Translations under genes and position numbers: made by a program | Assembly: GCA_022827055.1 (NCBI GenBank) | Contig: JAJDTR010000153.1 | Span: 1 to 64,000 of the forward strand | DNA from: Candidatus Poribacteria bacterium | GTDB lineage: Bacteria; Poribacteria; WGA-4E; JAJDTR01 | Direction: 5' to 3' | DNA length: 64,000 nt | The notes under the pieces: generated by a model | The model's input: the letters and a program-made list of their open reading frames with translations, nothing else | Databases searched by the model: none | Told to the model about the DNA's origin: nothing | Shown: piece by piece, positions 34,491-44,576 of the stretch | How positions within the stretch are numbered: the stretch's first letter is position 1 | Layout of the letters: each line of letters starts with the position of its first letter

Positions 34491-36683
34491 ATGATTATTC
34501 CGATTGACGAATCTTTCATCCAACTACGCAATCAAACGGAAAGTACGTTGCTTTCCGCCGTCAAAGCCAATACACCTGACACTTGGAGAAAACCGTTGTT
34601 CCCACAGGACGAGACCGGAGAGTTTACCTTCTATCTGGACGCAGGATGGATTGAACGGCTGAGTCTCTGGGAATGGTTCCACAACTACAAAAGAGAATCT
34701 CAGGTATCAACCGGCGGTATTCGGGGGCAGCAAAATGTGTTGTATCCGTGGGACATGCGATTCCCAATCAACCAAGTTGGCGTTGTATTGGCAACGCTCG
34801 GAAAGAGCTTGGCTGCAATGGAGCACGCGCACGGTAGAAATCTCAGGAAGATTGCAGGTTGCGAAGTGCGTTATAACTCGCAGAAGTATGTCGAACTGAT
34901 TGCCCGCATTCAAGCCGCTCAGGGCATTCAGACCCTGATACCAAAGCATTTTGCGCCAATTCCCATCTGGATGGTATCGTTCCTGATCTTTGTACTGGAT
35001 TTGGATGGCGGCGAACATGTAACCTCAAGCCACTCGGTGAGCACCAAAAACGCAACCAAAGACTTGAACAACCAAGGAAGCCAATATCTGTCTGAGGAAT
35101 CCCTTCAATTCGTCAATAAGATTGAGCAAATCTTAAAGACGGCGGAATCCGAAGGATACTCGATACGATTTAGCGCTTCAAATGACGAAAATATTGACTT
35201 CAACTTCCTTGACGAATTTGATGGCGGTGTAAGCCTTTACGTTAATTACTTGCGCAGTGGAGTCGCAAATGATGCCAACCTAAACCTCATCCGTGCGGTC
35301 AAACCTCCAATTGTCATTGATTGCGTAGGCGGGTGTATGTACAAGACGATGCACAAGATATTTGAACGATTGAAAATTGCGGACTCATTGAAGTGGATCC
35401 ATGTTGATGCAGATCCGCTTTACTATAATATAGGAAAACTCGATTACAATCCGAATACGGGAGAGAAGGAGTATTTCGATTTGGGCTGCGACTTCAGCAT
35501 CCTTGAAGTCGTGAAGACGGCAGACTACGGAACAAAATTGAAGAACGAGCCTATAGGAACACTCATTGAAGTGACGGACCCGGATGGCGATCGACTGATT
35601 GTGTGCGAAATAGAGAGTGCAGATCGCAAATCTGGATTAGAGAAAATCGGGATCGAATCCTTGGATCTTGGCAATGGCAGAATTTTGAGTATTTATACAC
35701 CCAACCAATCTTTCTTGATGAATATGGACTTCTATGCGAACCAGTTGAAAACCATAGGGGTGTGGGAGGCTCACCCGCGCTTCATCATCAAGACAACACC
35801 CTCCGCAATCGCATGGGACGAATGGGCGCGCAGAAAAGGTGTAAAGGTTGTCAATGTTCCGGTCGGATTTAAAGAAATTGCAGCTATCATGAAAAAGGTC
35901 GAAAAGCAGCTGTCACATTCGCCTGATGCGCCGGTCGTCGTCCAGGATGTTTACGGTGAGCCGATTAATCTTGGGGTTCAACCTCGTCTACTTTTCGCCG
36001 GGGAGGAGAGCGGCGGAATGATCACGGGACCGGAGGAATTGATTCGGAGTCGAAATGGACGCACTGCCATCGCCATGCGTGAAAAGAGCGCCGGAGAGTC
36101 GATGGTCCTCGTTGCGGCACTAGCCGCACATTGCAAAGCGAAGAGCATGAATCTGTCCGACTATCTAGAGATGATCCATACCGAGAACTCAATTATCGGG
36201 AGATTCGACATCCGCGAAGACGTAGTCTACTACAACGAATCTGAACCTGATCCCGTGAAACTCAAACAAGCGAAACTGGACGGGGAAGCGCAGCGAGACA
36301 AGAACGACCTCTTTTTCCTAGGTCTCGCTGTTTCCACCCACGAGAAGCGAATAGCTTTGCAACAGGTGCGCGCAATACTAGAGGAAACCTTCCCGTCGCT
36401 TGATTTTTCGGATCTTGAAGATGTGCGTTTCGTGGGGGATGGGACCTACTTCAAATTCCGAGGAAAGTTCGTAGAGATTCGCAAGTCTGGTACTGACGCA
36501 AAAACAAAGGCTTACGCCTCGGGAAGCGACAAGGGGAATTGTCGACAATTTGCGGAAGCGTTCGGGAAATACAGCGGTCAACTCACGCCATGCTATAAAA
36601 GTGTCATCTGCGAGGACTACCTCGCGACAGTAGAAGAAAAGGCGCGCGCACTCTATCGTCGATTCCAGCTTGAACCGGTATGA
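34491..36683 (+). CDS. Alpha-D-phosphohexomutase family protein (large, atypical)
   Basis: 730 residues, well above the usual 450-600. Family motifs in order: STGGIRG near the N terminus; the phosphoserine loop region as VTSSHSVSTKNATK instead of TASHNP; the Mg2+ loop DPDGDRL; the sugar-binding loop FAGEESGG; and the phosphate-binding loop RKSGTDAKTKAY. The enzymes move phosphate between the 1 and 6 positions of hexoses, linking glycolysis to polysaccharide and nucleotide-sugar synthesis. The changed catalytic loop still contains a Ser-His pair. The gene starts 16 bp after phoR, so it may share that transcript. True substrate unknown. Confidence 0.8.
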   Translation: MIIPIDESFIQLRNQTESTLLSAVKANTPDTWRKPLFPQDETGEFTFYLDAGWIERLSLWEWFHNYKRESQVSTGGIRGQQNVLYPWDMRFPINQVGVVLATLGKSLAAMEHAHGRNLRKIAGCEVRYNSQKYVELIARIQAAQGIQTLIPKHFAPIPIWMVSFLIFVLDLDGGEHVTSSHSVSTKNATKDLNNQGSQYLSEESLQFVNKIEQILKTAESEGYSIRFSASNDENIDFNFLDEFDGGVSLYVNYLRSGVANDANLNLIRAVKPPIVIDCVGGCMYKTMHKIFERLKIADSLKWIHVDADPLYYNIGKLDYNPNTGEKEYFDLGCDFSILEVVKTADYGTKLKNEPIGTLIEVTDPDGDRLIVCEIESADRKSGLEKIGIESLDLGNGRILSIYTPNQSFLMNMDFYANQLKTIGVWEAHPRFIIKTTPSAIAWDEWARRKGVKVVNVPVGFKEIAAIMKKVEKQLSHSPDAPVVVQDVYGEPINLGVQPRLLFAGEESGGMITGPEELIRSRNGRTAIAMREKSAGESMVLVAALAAHCKAKSMNLSDYLEMIHTENSIIGRFDIREDVVYYNESEPDPVKLKQAKLDGEAQRDKNDLFFLGLAVSTHEKRIALQQVRAILEETFPSLDFSDLEDVRFVGDGTYFKFRGKFVEIRKSGTDAKTKAYASGSDKGNCRQFAEAFGKYSGQLTPCYKSVICEDYLATVEEKARALYRRFQLEPV

Positions 36684-36770
36684 ATCCGATTTGAGCCTTC
36701 GACGCTACAGTGCACAGGAATGAAAACAGAGATTAGCCCTCTATGGTATTGGAGTATCTGTCTTAGTCTA

Positions 36771-37415
36771 CTAATTGTCTAATCTCGTTAGCTTGAGGGA
36801 GACAGAAGCCGATTCTCCCGTCGGAATACGACCAACTTCGGCATGACCAGATTGGTAACCACCCTTCGTTGCTATGACAATTGAAGTGAGGTTGGACCAA
36901 ACCGCTATTTCAAATCGTCCTTCGGAATCGGAGGTGCTTTCAAGCGTATTGCAGATGGCTTCATTACACTTGACCTTTATAACCACCCCCGCAATCGGCG
37001 CACCGGTCACCGCATCAGATACTATGCCCTTTATGCGAGTGGGAACATACCCGCGTGTGTCTTGACGAAAAATTACGGCACGACCGACTTCGGTTACCTT
37101 TCCCTCGACGACCTCTATTCCTCTGATGGCGTCATTGGTCACGTAAGCAAACGCAGAAACACGGAGATCGTAGCGCCCGGGAGACAGGCCCTCAATGTGG
37201 AAAACTCCATCCTGAATGCCAACTGCGGTAATCACCACGCCTTCCTGCAATACCTCAACCTTTGCATCATAGACGGAGATGGGTGAAATATTTCCGCTAA
37301 TGGAACCCGTAGTCGCACCTGAAGGAACAGTTTGCGACGCCTCCCTTTGTTCGGAACAAGCTAGAACTAGCAGCACACAGATTACAAGTGGGAGATTCAA
37401 CTGTTGGAGTCTCAT
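36771..37415 (-). CDS. Lipoprotein with two carboxypeptidase-regulatory-like repeats
   Basis: 214 residues. The signal peptide ends in the lipobox VLAC (LPLVICVLLVLAC). Two Ig-like CarboxypepD_reg-type units follow: SGNISPISVYDAKVEV ... IEGLSPGRYDLRVSAFAY, and IKGIVSDAVTGAPIAGVVIK ... DSEGRFEIAVW. The second has a Cys pair (CNEAIC) that may form a disulfide. Such domains are structural or carbohydrate-binding modules on the cell surface. It follows the CRTAC1-like gene on the same strand after 166 bp. Specific role unknown. Confidence 0.75.
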   Translation of the reverse strand: MRLQQLNLPLVICVLLVLACSEQREASQTVPSGATTGSISGNISPISVYDAKVEVLQEGVVITAVGIQDGVFHIEGLSPGRYDLRVSAFAYVTNDAIRGIEVVEGKVTEVGRAVIFRQDTRGYVPTRIKGIVSDAVTGAPIAGVVIKVKCNEAICNTLESTSDSEGRFEIAVWSNLTSIVIATKGGYQSGHAEVGRIPTGESASVSLKLTRLDN

Positions 37416-37581
37416 GATAATGCCAATCTATGGGATGACAAAGAATCTTCTCTAAACTCGTTAGGTAGGTCGGGTTGGACGAAGTTCCGTGGAACCGTCC
37501 ACAGAACGAAAACTTTGAGGTTGCAATCCGCCCGAAAATGCTGCGATCTGAGCGATACCCAACATCTCAATTAAGCGCCTG

Positions 37582-39363
37582 TCAATCTACCTGCGCGCGA
37601 ATTCCGCTGCCTTGCGTGACTACCACTCTCTGATTCACGTGGACATTCGAGAATCGCTCGGTTGCCCCGTTCTGCCATACAACCTCAAGTGAATCCACCA
37701 TTGATTCCTGTCCCAAGCCAAATTCTGCTGTCAAGCTGTTAAAGGACATATAACTCGCCCCGGCATTGATTTCCCGAATTTGCGTCAGACCGCCAGCCGT
37801 CACTCGAATCTTGCTTCCTACACCTTCACGATTATCTGCCGTCCCTACCAATTTGACCTGAAGCCACGCGTTGCGATTGCCACCATCGTTCCTCCACAAA
37901 ACGGCGCGGTCATGATTATTAACGACAAAGAAATCGACATCGCCATCGTTGTCATAGTCGCCAAAAGCGACCCCTCTCCCAACCCGAGATGGCAGCGTGC
38001 CGATACCTACATCATTCGCAATCTCGATGAAGGATCCGTTCCCCTCGTTGCGAAAAAGACGGTCTTTCTGGCGAATGAGAAATTTTGGCATCTCAAGGTA
38101 CTGAAAGGTGCTTCCGTTGGCGACAAATATGTCAAGATCCGAATCGTTATCGTAGTCGAAAAAATCCGTTCCCCAGCCAATATCCTTCATGCTGATTTCA
38201 GCAAGCAAACTGCCGTAGGACTCATCGATGAGACGGATGGGGTCCGCCTTGTTAGATTCTGCTCTAGCGATTTCGCTGCCTTCCACCCACAAGTTTCTGT
38301 AAAGCGTATTCTCCTGGTCAATCCAATGACTAATGAAGAGGTCTAAATCACCATCGCTATCGTAGTCACCGGTGGCAAGCCCCATCGACCCCCTGAAATC
38401 CGCTGCCCATGACTCGCGACTCACATCGGCAAATGTGCCGTCGCCGTTATTTTCATACACAAAGTTGGGAGTTAGGTCGTTTGCCACATACAGATCGAGG
38501 TCGCCATCAAGGTCAAAATCCGTGAAAATGGCTTGCATGCTTCTTCCACCGTTGGCAGCTACCCCCAATTCAGCAGTAACGTCGCTAAATGTGCCGTCAC
38601 CGTTATTTCGAAACAGGATGTTATCTTGGGCATCGAACGCAATGGGATTCAACGCACTAGGAACTGATTTTCCTGCTTGTTTCGACTCACTTTTCATCTT
38701 TTCTATGCTAGCGAGACTGTATTCAACGTAGTTGCATACATAGAGATCTAGGTCGCCATCTCTATCATAGTCGCCGAAGATGGCGCCCGTACTCCATTGG
38801 TCATCACCTACACCAGCCTCCTCCGTCACATCGCTGAAGGTGCCATCCCCATTATTGCGATATAAGATATTGGAACCAAAGTTAGTAACATAGAGATCCG
38901 CATCTCCATCATTATCGTAATCACCGAATACGCAACCCATGCCGTGACCTTGATCGCCAACTCCGGCTGTTTCAGTGACATCGCTGAACGTGCCATCTCT
39001 GTTGTTGCGATATAAAATGTTTCCCGGCGACTTTGACGATATCTCTACTTTCAATGGACCGGGGTTATTGACGACGTATAAATCCAAGTCCCCATCGTTG
39101 TCGTAGTCCACAAAACCCGCACCTGAACCCATGTCCTCCGGCAACAGCGATGAACGGGATCCGTGAGAATGTACGAAGTCAATCCCCGCTGCAAGCGTAA
39201 CATCTCTGAATTGAACAGGTGTACCTGAATCAGATGCATTCGCTGTCGCGTCGCCGCTGCTTAGAACGAGATAAACCAACCCCGCGAAGATCAACCGTCG
39301 ACACGAGACGACCATAAATCTAACGAAGTCGACCGCACTTGGATTTTTACTAAATTGCTGCAT
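37582..39363 (-). CDS. CRTAC1-family secreted FG-GAP/VCBS propeller protein with ASPIC/UnbV domain
   Basis: About 593 residues. A hydrophobic signal segment (LIFAGLVYLVLSSGDATA) leads into a propeller with at least six repeats of the type GDYDNDGDLDLYV...NxLYRNNGDGTFSDVT, each with a calcium-binding DxDxDG loop. The C-terminal ASPIC/UnbV part reads NAWLQVKLVGT ... NREGVGSKIRVTAGG ... SLEVVWQNGATERF. These proteins are exported and thought to act in adhesion or matrix binding. The start is uncertain: a longer frame runs to 39465 and would overlap comB; I prefer the ATG at 39363. Confidence 0.85.
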   Translation of the reverse strand: MQQFSKNPSAVDFVRFMVVSCRRLIFAGLVYLVLSSGDATANASDSGTPVQFRDVTLAAGIDFVHSHGSRSSLLPEDMGSGAGFVDYDNDGDLDLYVVNNPGPLKVEISSKSPGNILYRNNRDGTFSDVTETAGVGDQGHGMGCVFGDYDNDGDADLYVTNFGSNILYRNNGDGTFSDVTEEAGVGDDQWSTGAIFGDYDRDGDLDLYVCNYVEYSLASIEKMKSESKQAGKSVPSALNPIAFDAQDNILFRNNGDGTFSDVTAELGVAANGGRSMQAIFTDFDLDGDLDLYVANDLTPNFVYENNGDGTFADVSRESWAADFRGSMGLATGDYDSDGDLDLFISHWIDQENTLYRNLWVEGSEIARAESNKADPIRLIDESYGSLLAEISMKDIGWGTDFFDYDNDSDLDIFVANGSTFQYLEMPKFLIRQKDRLFRNEGNGSFIEIANDVGIGTLPSRVGRGVAFGDYDNDGDVDFFVVNNHDRAVLWRNDGGNRNAWLQVKLVGTADNREGVGSKIRVTAGGLTQIREINAGASYMSFNSLTAEFGLGQESMVDSLEVVWQNGATERFSNVHVNQRVVVTQGSGIRAQVD

Positions 39364-39403
39364 TTCCCTAGCAGTCCTGGCATTAAGGTCAATAGATGCC
39401 GAC

Positions 39404-40132
39404 TCACGCAACGATGCGCCCATCAATTTGGCGTGGAACAATCTCAATAGTATTCGTTTGAGCACAGAATTCGAGATCTACCCCCAATCCGATATTGGCA
39501 AGATAGTTGCCGTGATAGCAACTCTTCATCATACCGATCAGATCGTGGCAATGTTCGTGATAGAGAATCCGAGCGGCTTCGGCAGCATCGGTCAACTGCA
39601 AACCACGCCTCTTGTATTCGGCATCAGATTTTAACGCATCCGCGCAAGCCCCGGCAAAAACCGCATCTTCAAGACAGAAACTTCCTTCTCGCCCCGAGCA
39701 TGCAATCACAACTTCACCTGTCGCTCTTTTAAGGCAATCAAGCGTTGATTGAAGGTTTAGAAAGCAACCAATAAACACGCTTTGGGCAGATTGACATGCG
39801 TGCAGGGTGCGCGTACCATTTGTTGTAGTCAGCACAATGGGTCGTCCGGCGACTACGGATTTTGTATATTCACGAGGCGAATTCCCGAGATCAAAGCCGT
39901 CGACCCTAATTCCTTCTCGCTCGCCTCCGATAAGAACGTTGGGAGTGTGATTTGCGAAGTGATAGGCGTCGGCAGGGGTCAATACAGGGGAGACGCTGGA
40001 AGCGTCATTTGCGAGGGCGACGGTGATCGTAGTCGTCGCACGCAAGATATCGGTGACTACAACGGTTTTTGCGAACAGATCGCAGAAAGAAAGAAGATGT
40101 GGTGAGAAAACGACGTCAACCGAAGAGGGCAT
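39404..40132 (-). CDS. comB: 2-phosphosulfolactate phosphatase (ComB family)
   Basis: 242 residues, standard length. Family motifs: VVVTDILRATTTITVAL near the N terminus, IGGEREGIRVDGFDLGNSP, VLTTTNGTRTL, and ACSGREGSFCLEDAVFAG. ComB removes phosphate from (2R)-phosphosulfolactate, a step in coenzyme M synthesis in archaea. Many bacteria carry homologues where the step may belong to sulfolactate metabolism or another phosphatase role. No comA or comC is nearby. It lies between accC and the CRTAC1 gene on the minus strand. Confidence 0.9.
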   Translation of the reverse strand: MPSSVDVVFSPHLLSFCDLFAKTVVVTDILRATTTITVALANDASSVSPVLTPADAYHFANHTPNVLIGGEREGIRVDGFDLGNSPREYTKSVVAGRPIVLTTTNGTRTLHACQSAQSVFIGCFLNLQSTLDCLKRATGEVVIACSGREGSFCLEDAVFAGACADALKSDAEYKRRGLQLTDAAEAARILYHEHCHDLIGMMKSCYHGNYLANIGLGVDLEFCAQTNTIEIVPRQIDGRIVA

Positions 40133-40199
40133 AGTTGAACGGGAGAAGGTAAAAAAGAAGCGAAATGACCTTTATCTCGGTAATAGTATCAGTCAAACA

Positions 40200-41576
40200 C
40201 TATACCCCGTCATCAAGGAATCCTGTGTCCACCCGTCCGGCTAGAAAACGTTCATCCCTTAGTATTTCTTGGTGCAAGGAAGTCGTCGTTTTAACCCCAC
40301 CAATGGTGAGTTCCTCCAAAGCGCGCTTCATTCGAATGATTGCTTCTTCTCTGGATCTGCCATGGGCGATAAGCTTGGCGATGAGTGAATCGTAATATGG
40401 AGGAACCGTGTGCCCTGTATAGAGATGGCTATCGGTTCGAATGCCTATGCCGCCAGGCGGAAGATACGAGGTTATCTCGCCGGGTGAAGGCATAAAGCCG
40501 TTTTGGGCATCTTCAGCATTAATCCGACATTCAATAGCATGACCATCAATCCGGATGTCTGAATGATTGTATCCGAGTTGCTCCCCCGCCGCCACGCGAA
40601 TCTGTTCTCTGACCAGATCAATCCCTGTTGTCATTTCGGTGACGGTGTGCTCGACTTGAAGACGCGTATTCATTTCTAGGAAATAGAAATTATCGTCTGA
40701 GTCAACTACGAATTCGATAGTGCCTACATTGGAATAGCTAATCGACTTAGCCGCTTTTATTGCGGCTTTGCAGATTTCGGCGCGTAACTTTCCACCAATT
40801 GACGGAGAAGGGGCCTCTTCAAGCAGTTTCTGCTGCTTCCGCTGAATTGAACATTCGCGCTCGCCAAGATGTACGACGTTGTCATGCTTGTCTGCGAGAA
40901 TCTGTACCTCAATATGTCGTGCATTCTCGATCCACTTTTCAATATAAACATCCGCATTGCCGAATGCACTCTCCGCTTCCGATTTTGCTGTGTGGAATAG
41001 GTTTAGCAAACTCATCTGGTTGTTCGCAATTCGAATACCACGTCCTCCACCTCCAGCCGATGCTTTGATCCCTACGGGATAACCTATCCGTTCGGCAATC
41101 TCGACAGCCTCTTCCTCCGTCTCGACTACTCCCCGCTTACGGCCTCTTTTCAAGCGTCCCTGCCGAGTACTCCGACTCCCCGGCACAAGTTTTAGTCCCA
41201 ACTTGGACATCGTTTCACGAGCTTCGGCTTTGTCCCCCATCCGCACCAAGTTATCGATCGAGGGTCCGATAAACGTAATTCGATGTGCTTCACAGATTTC
41301 GGCGAATTGCGAGTCCTCAGACAAAAATCCAACGCCGGGGTGAATGGCGTCAGCGTTTGTCAATTGCGCCACTGTGATGATGTTTGCATGTTTGAGATAG
41401 CTTTCCGCCGGGGGAGGTGGGCCAATGCAACACTGTTCATCGGCATACTTCACGTGTAAAGCATCACGATCCGCAGTCGAATAGACGGCTACAGTCTTAA
41501 TGCCCATGTCTCGGCATGTCCGAATGATTCGGACAGCAATCTCGCCTCGATTTGCGATTAGGATTTTTCTAAACAT
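40200..41576 (-). CDS. accC: Acetyl-CoA carboxylase, biotin carboxylase subunit
   Basis: 458 residues. N-terminal MFRKILIANRGEIAVRIIRT, ATP-grasp loop SAGGGGRGIRIA, catalytic EMNTRLQVEHTVTEM and the C-terminal GIRTDSHLYTGHTVPPYYDS. AccC carboxylates biotin on AccB with ATP and bicarbonate, the first step of fatty-acid synthesis. One oddity: after VPGS, where the family has a short acidic turn, there is an Arg/Lys-rich insertion (RSTRQGRLKRGRKR) of about 12 residues. It follows accB after 130 bp on the same strand. Confidence 0.96.
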   Translation of the reverse strand: MFRKILIANRGEIAVRIIRTCRDMGIKTVAVYSTADRDALHVKYADEQCCIGPPPPAESYLKHANIITVAQLTNADAIHPGVGFLSEDSQFAEICEAHRITFIGPSIDNLVRMGDKAEARETMSKLGLKLVPGSRSTRQGRLKRGRKRGVVETEEEAVEIAERIGYPVGIKASAGGGGRGIRIANNQMSLLNLFHTAKSEAESAFGNADVYIEKWIENARHIEVQILADKHDNVVHLGERECSIQRKQQKLLEEAPSPSIGGKLRAEICKAAIKAAKSISYSNVGTIEFVVDSDDNFYFLEMNTRLQVEHTVTEMTTGIDLVREQIRVAAGEQLGYNHSDIRIDGHAIECRINAEDAQNGFMPSPGEITSYLPPGGIGIRTDSHLYTGHTVPPYYDSLIAKLIAHGRSREEAIIRMKRALEELTIGGVKTTTSLHQEILRDERFLAGRVDTGFLDDGV

Positions 41577-41706
41577 AACATCTCAAGAATTCGTGTCTCA
41601 AATTGTTCATCTGGTAATTTTATAATGTGGATTCACAAATTCGCAGTTTCAATCACCGTCCGGGCAAGATGCCGGAGATGGCGAACAACCGGCAGGCAAC
41701 AAACCC

Positions 41707-42156
41707 TTATGTTCTCTTTATGCGAAAAAGCGGTTGGTCGTACTCCACCACTGTCTCATTTTCCACAACAACTTCAACAATCTGACAAGAAAATCCGGGC
41801 TGAATCGGGTTGAAGATTTTCATCGCTTCGATTAAACAAATTGTATCTTCGGCCGAAACAATATCGCCTTCATTGACAAAGAATGGCTCATCCGGCGCCG
41901 CAGACCGATAAAAAACACCCGGCATTGGAGCATTTATAAACTCTCCTTCTACGTGATCACTTTGGACTGGCGTAGATGCGGAGGGTGACGGGGCAGGTTG
42001 GGGTGCACCGGAAGGAGCCGACGCTGTTTGACTTTCTCTACGAACTCTAAGCGTGACCTCGCCATCACGGAGGTAGACTTCCGTCAACTGGCGATCATCC
42101 ATGACGTCGCAGACCTCGTTTAGCAGTTCTAAAGATATCGATTTGTCTTCAGACAT
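41707..42156 (-). CDS. accB: Acetyl-CoA carboxylase biotin carboxyl carrier protein
   Basis: 149 residues. The biotin is attached to Lys113 in the motif CLIEAMKIFN. An Ala/Pro/Ser-rich linker (residues about 43-66) lets the biotin domain swing between AccC and the carboxyltransferase. The segment INAPMPGVFYRSAAPDEPFF is the AccB-type 'thumb' region. The gene starts three bases after efp, giving an efp-accB-accC order that is common in bacteria. Confidence 0.96.
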   Translation of the reverse strand: MSEDKSISLELLNEVCDVMDDRQLTEVYLRDGEVTLRVRRESQTASAPSGAPQPAPSPSASTPVQSDHVEGEFINAPMPGVFYRSAAPDEPFFVNEGDIVSAEDTICLIEAMKIFNPIQPGFSCQIVEVVVENETVVEYDQPLFRIKRT

Positions 42157-42159
42157 AAG

Positions 42160-42717
42160 TCACACCCTTTCCACGTAAGTTCCGGTGCGCGTATCTACTT
42201 TGATGACCGTCCCGTTTTCAACGAAAAGCGGAACCTGAACCACCCCTCCTGTTTCAAGTTTGGCTGGTTTAGAACCGCCACTGACCGTATCACCTCGCAA
42301 CCCCGGATCCGTCTCGACAATCTTAAGAGCAACGAAGGTAGGAAGTCCTACCGTAATGGGAGTGTCCCCATCTACTTTGACAGTGATAGTCTCCCCCTCC
42401 TTGAGAAACTTCATTCCGTCTCCAATCAAATCTGTAGAAAGCGCATGCTGTTCAAACGTTTCATTGTCCATGAAATGCAACAAATCTCCGTCATTGTACA
42501 TAAACTGCATGTCTCGCCCTTCAACTCGAACCGTTTCAATGTTTTCGCTTGAGCGAAACGTGCGATCAATCACCGCACCGTCTGTCAACCGTTTCAATTT
42601 GGTACGAGCAAATGCGCCGCCCTTGCCCGGTTTGACATGTTGACAATCTGTAACGGTATATATCACATCATCAAGCCGGATAACTAAACCGTTACGCAAA
42701 TCATTTAGTGATGCCAT
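42160..42717 (-). CDS. efp: Translation elongation factor P
   Basis: 185 residues, three beta-barrel domains. The tip loop HVKPGKGGAFAR carries Lys32, the position modified by lysylation or rhamnosylation-type chemistry in other bacteria. EF-P relieves ribosome stalling at proline runs. The C-terminal signature is VPLFVENGTVIKVDTRTGTYVERV. A Lys at the tip suggests an EpmA-like or 5-aminopentanol-type modification instead of rhamnose (which uses Arg); no modifying enzyme is in the window. Confidence 0.97.
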   Translation of the reverse strand: MASLNDLRNGLVIRLDDVIYTVTDCQHVKPGKGGAFARTKLKRLTDGAVIDRTFRSSENIETVRVEGRDMQFMYNDGDLLHFMDNETFEQHALSTDLIGDGMKFLKEGETITVKVDGDTPITVGLPTFVALKIVETDPGLRGDTVSGGSKPAKLETGGVVQVPLFVENGTVIKVDTRTGTYVERV

Positions 42718-42744
42718 AGAGTTCTCCTAGTATCTATCATCGAA

Positions 42745-43350
42745 TCATTGCATGGGCATGTAGGTGCTTTCAATCAATTTCAGTGCCATTCTGAATGCTT
42801 TTGCTCGATGGCTGATGTGGTTCTTAATCTGCTCTCCCAACTCCGCGAAGGTTTTATCGTAGCCGTGCGGTACGAACACCGGATCATATCCAAATCCCTG
42901 ATTTCCGCGCGGCTCGCGGATGATTTTACCGTCGCATACACCCATGACGACATCCGCGCGACCATTCGGTTCTGCAACGGCTACGGCACATTTAAAGCGT
43001 GCGGTACGCTCATCGTCCGGTACGTTCCTAGTCGCGGCAAGCAATTTCGCAATGCGATCTGCGTCGGAGGCATCCGAGCCAGCATAGCGTGCAGAATGTA
43101 CACCGGGGGCTCCGCCAAGCGCGTCAATCTCTAGCCCCGAATCATCCGCTAGAGCAAGAACGCCAACGTATTTCGCAATATCTACAGCTTTCTTCTTTGC
43201 GTTATCTTGATACGTTTCGCCATCTTCAACTACATCCGGCGCTTCCGGAAAGTCTCTCATGCTCAGGACTTCAATACTACACTGTTGACTCAGCATATCG
43301 CTGAGTTCCCGCACCTTTCCGAGATTACGAGTTGCCAAGACTAACTTCAT
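42745..43350 (-). CDS. rdgB: XTP/dITP diphosphatase (RdgB/HAM1)
   Basis: 201 residues. Motifs: [16 protein letters not shown] at the N terminus, [39 protein letters not shown], and [18 protein letters not shown]. The enzyme hydrolyses deaminated purine nucleotides to prevent their incorporation into DNA. The 5' end overlaps the rph 3' end by 26 bases, so the two are probably co-translated. With endonuclease V at 25.5 kb, the window encodes two independent defences against inosine in DNA. Confidence 0.95.
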   Translation of the reverse strand: MKLVLATRNLGKVRELSDMLSQQCSIEVLSMRDFPEAPDVVEDGETYQDNAKKKAVDIAKYVGVLALADDSGLEIDALGGAPGVHSARYAGSDASDADRIAKLLAATRNVPDDERTARFKCAVAVAEPNGRADVVMGVCDGKIIREPRGNQGFGYDPVFVPHGYDKTFAELGEQIKNHISHRAKAFRMALKLIESTYMPMQ

Positions 43351-44083
43351 TTAATCGTTCCAACATCATACGATTTTGCAGACGAATAAGCTGTCCGATT
43401 CCGTCGGCGGCAAGATTCAACAACTGATCCGTTTGTTCTCGCGAAAAAGGATTCTCCTCTGCCGTGCCCTGAATCTCTACAAATTCTCCCTTACCGGTCA
43501 TAACGATGTTCATGTCTACGTCCGCGGCTGAATCTTCGCTATAACAGAGATCTAGACTCGGCGTGCCGTTAACGATTCCGACACTTGTTGCCGCAACGTT
43601 ATCAAGTATAGGGAGGTCTTTTATCAGTTTGCGATCAATAAGCAATTGACAGGCATCCCAGAGTGCGACATATGCTCCCGTTATCGAAGCGGTTCGTGTG
43701 CCACCGTCCGCTTGGATAACGTCGCAATCAATCCAGATCGTTCGTTCGCCAAGCATACTCAGATCTACGATAGCACGAAGCGACCTACCAATAAGGCGTT
43801 GAATCTCCTGCGTTCGTCCGCTAGGCGATCCGCGCGTTACTTCGCGCTGCATCCGATCCGAAGTGGAACGTGGAAGCATTGAGTATTCTGCAGTTACCCA
43901 GCCCTTGTTACGAATCTGTTGTTCACGCATGAAACGCGGTTGTCTATCATCAATCGATGCCGTGCACACCACCTTTGTGTCACCGATTTCAATCAACACG
44001 GATCCTTCGGCATGCTTGATGAAATTTCGATTAATCGTGACGGGCCGCATCTCATCGGCTCGGCGCCCATCAATTCGTGCCAT
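43325..44083 (-). CDS. rph: Ribonuclease PH
   Basis: 252 residues. [18 protein letters not shown] opens the family; [20 protein letters not shown] is the conserved phosphate-binding and quaternary-contact segment, followed by [20 protein letters not shown] with the catalytic acidic residues. RNase PH trims tRNA 3' ends with phosphate as co-substrate. It is followed by an overlapping rdgB, the classical rph-rdgB pairing. Confidence 0.96.
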   Translation of the reverse strand: MARIDGRRADEMRPVTINRNFIKHAEGSVLIEIGDTKVVCTASIDDRQPRFMREQQIRNKGWVTAEYSMLPRSTSDRMQREVTRGSPSGRTQEIQRLIGRSLRAIVDLSMLGERTIWIDCDVIQADGGTRTASITGAYVALWDACQLLIDRKLIKDLPILDNVAATSVGIVNGTPSLDLCYSEDSAADVDMNIVMTGKGEFVEIQGTAEENPFSREQTDQLLNLAADGIGQLIRLQNRMMLERLNEVSLGNS

Positions 44084-44210
44084 CTACATTCCCCTCTACA
44101 CGTTCCGAGCTATTGCCGCCAAACGTATGCATTCTGCGATTCGCCTGAACTCAGCGGCTACTATATCACTGCGGTTTATTGATGTCAACTCAAATGCCTT
44201 GACGGCCATC

Positions 44211-44456
44211 TCAGTCATGGGCTGAGGTTGGGCGCTCCAAGTCTTCAGTGGTAAGTTCGTGATTCAGAAAGTGAAGTGCTTTCGTATAACTGCGACGCTG
44301 GAGATAATGGTTGAGCATCGTCGGCGCCGTTGAAGCAATCTCGTTTTGTAACTTTTCAATCCGCTGAAGGTCTTCTACCATTCCCTGCTTTCGTTCGATG
44401 TGCTCGAACATTGATTCAAGGCTCTCTTTTAAGGACTTTGCTTGGTCAGATGTCAT
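44211..44456 (-). CDS. Small coiled-coil protein of unknown function
   Basis: 81 residues, almost wholly helical: SLKESLESMFEHIERKQG and VEDLQRIEKLQNEIAST have heptad spacing. The C terminus is acidic (HELTTEDLERPTSAHD). Its 5' side faces dus (121 bp) and its 3' side faces rph (127 bp), both on the same strand, so it is probably part of this housekeeping transcript. Length and position fit a real gene, but I recognise no family. Confidence 0.5.
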   Translation of the reverse strand: MTSDQAKSLKESLESMFEHIERKQGMVEDLQRIEKLQNEIASTAPTMLNHYLQRRSYTKALHFLNHELTTEDLERPTSAHD

Positions 44457-44576
44457 GATGTTTTCCCTCTAGGGTATGCGCATTTCACGGTGAGTAATCA
44501 GTTTCGCCAACGTTGACACTTCTCAGGTTACAGGCACTCCAGGCCATTTTGCCCTTTAAGAATCCACTAGACATAC

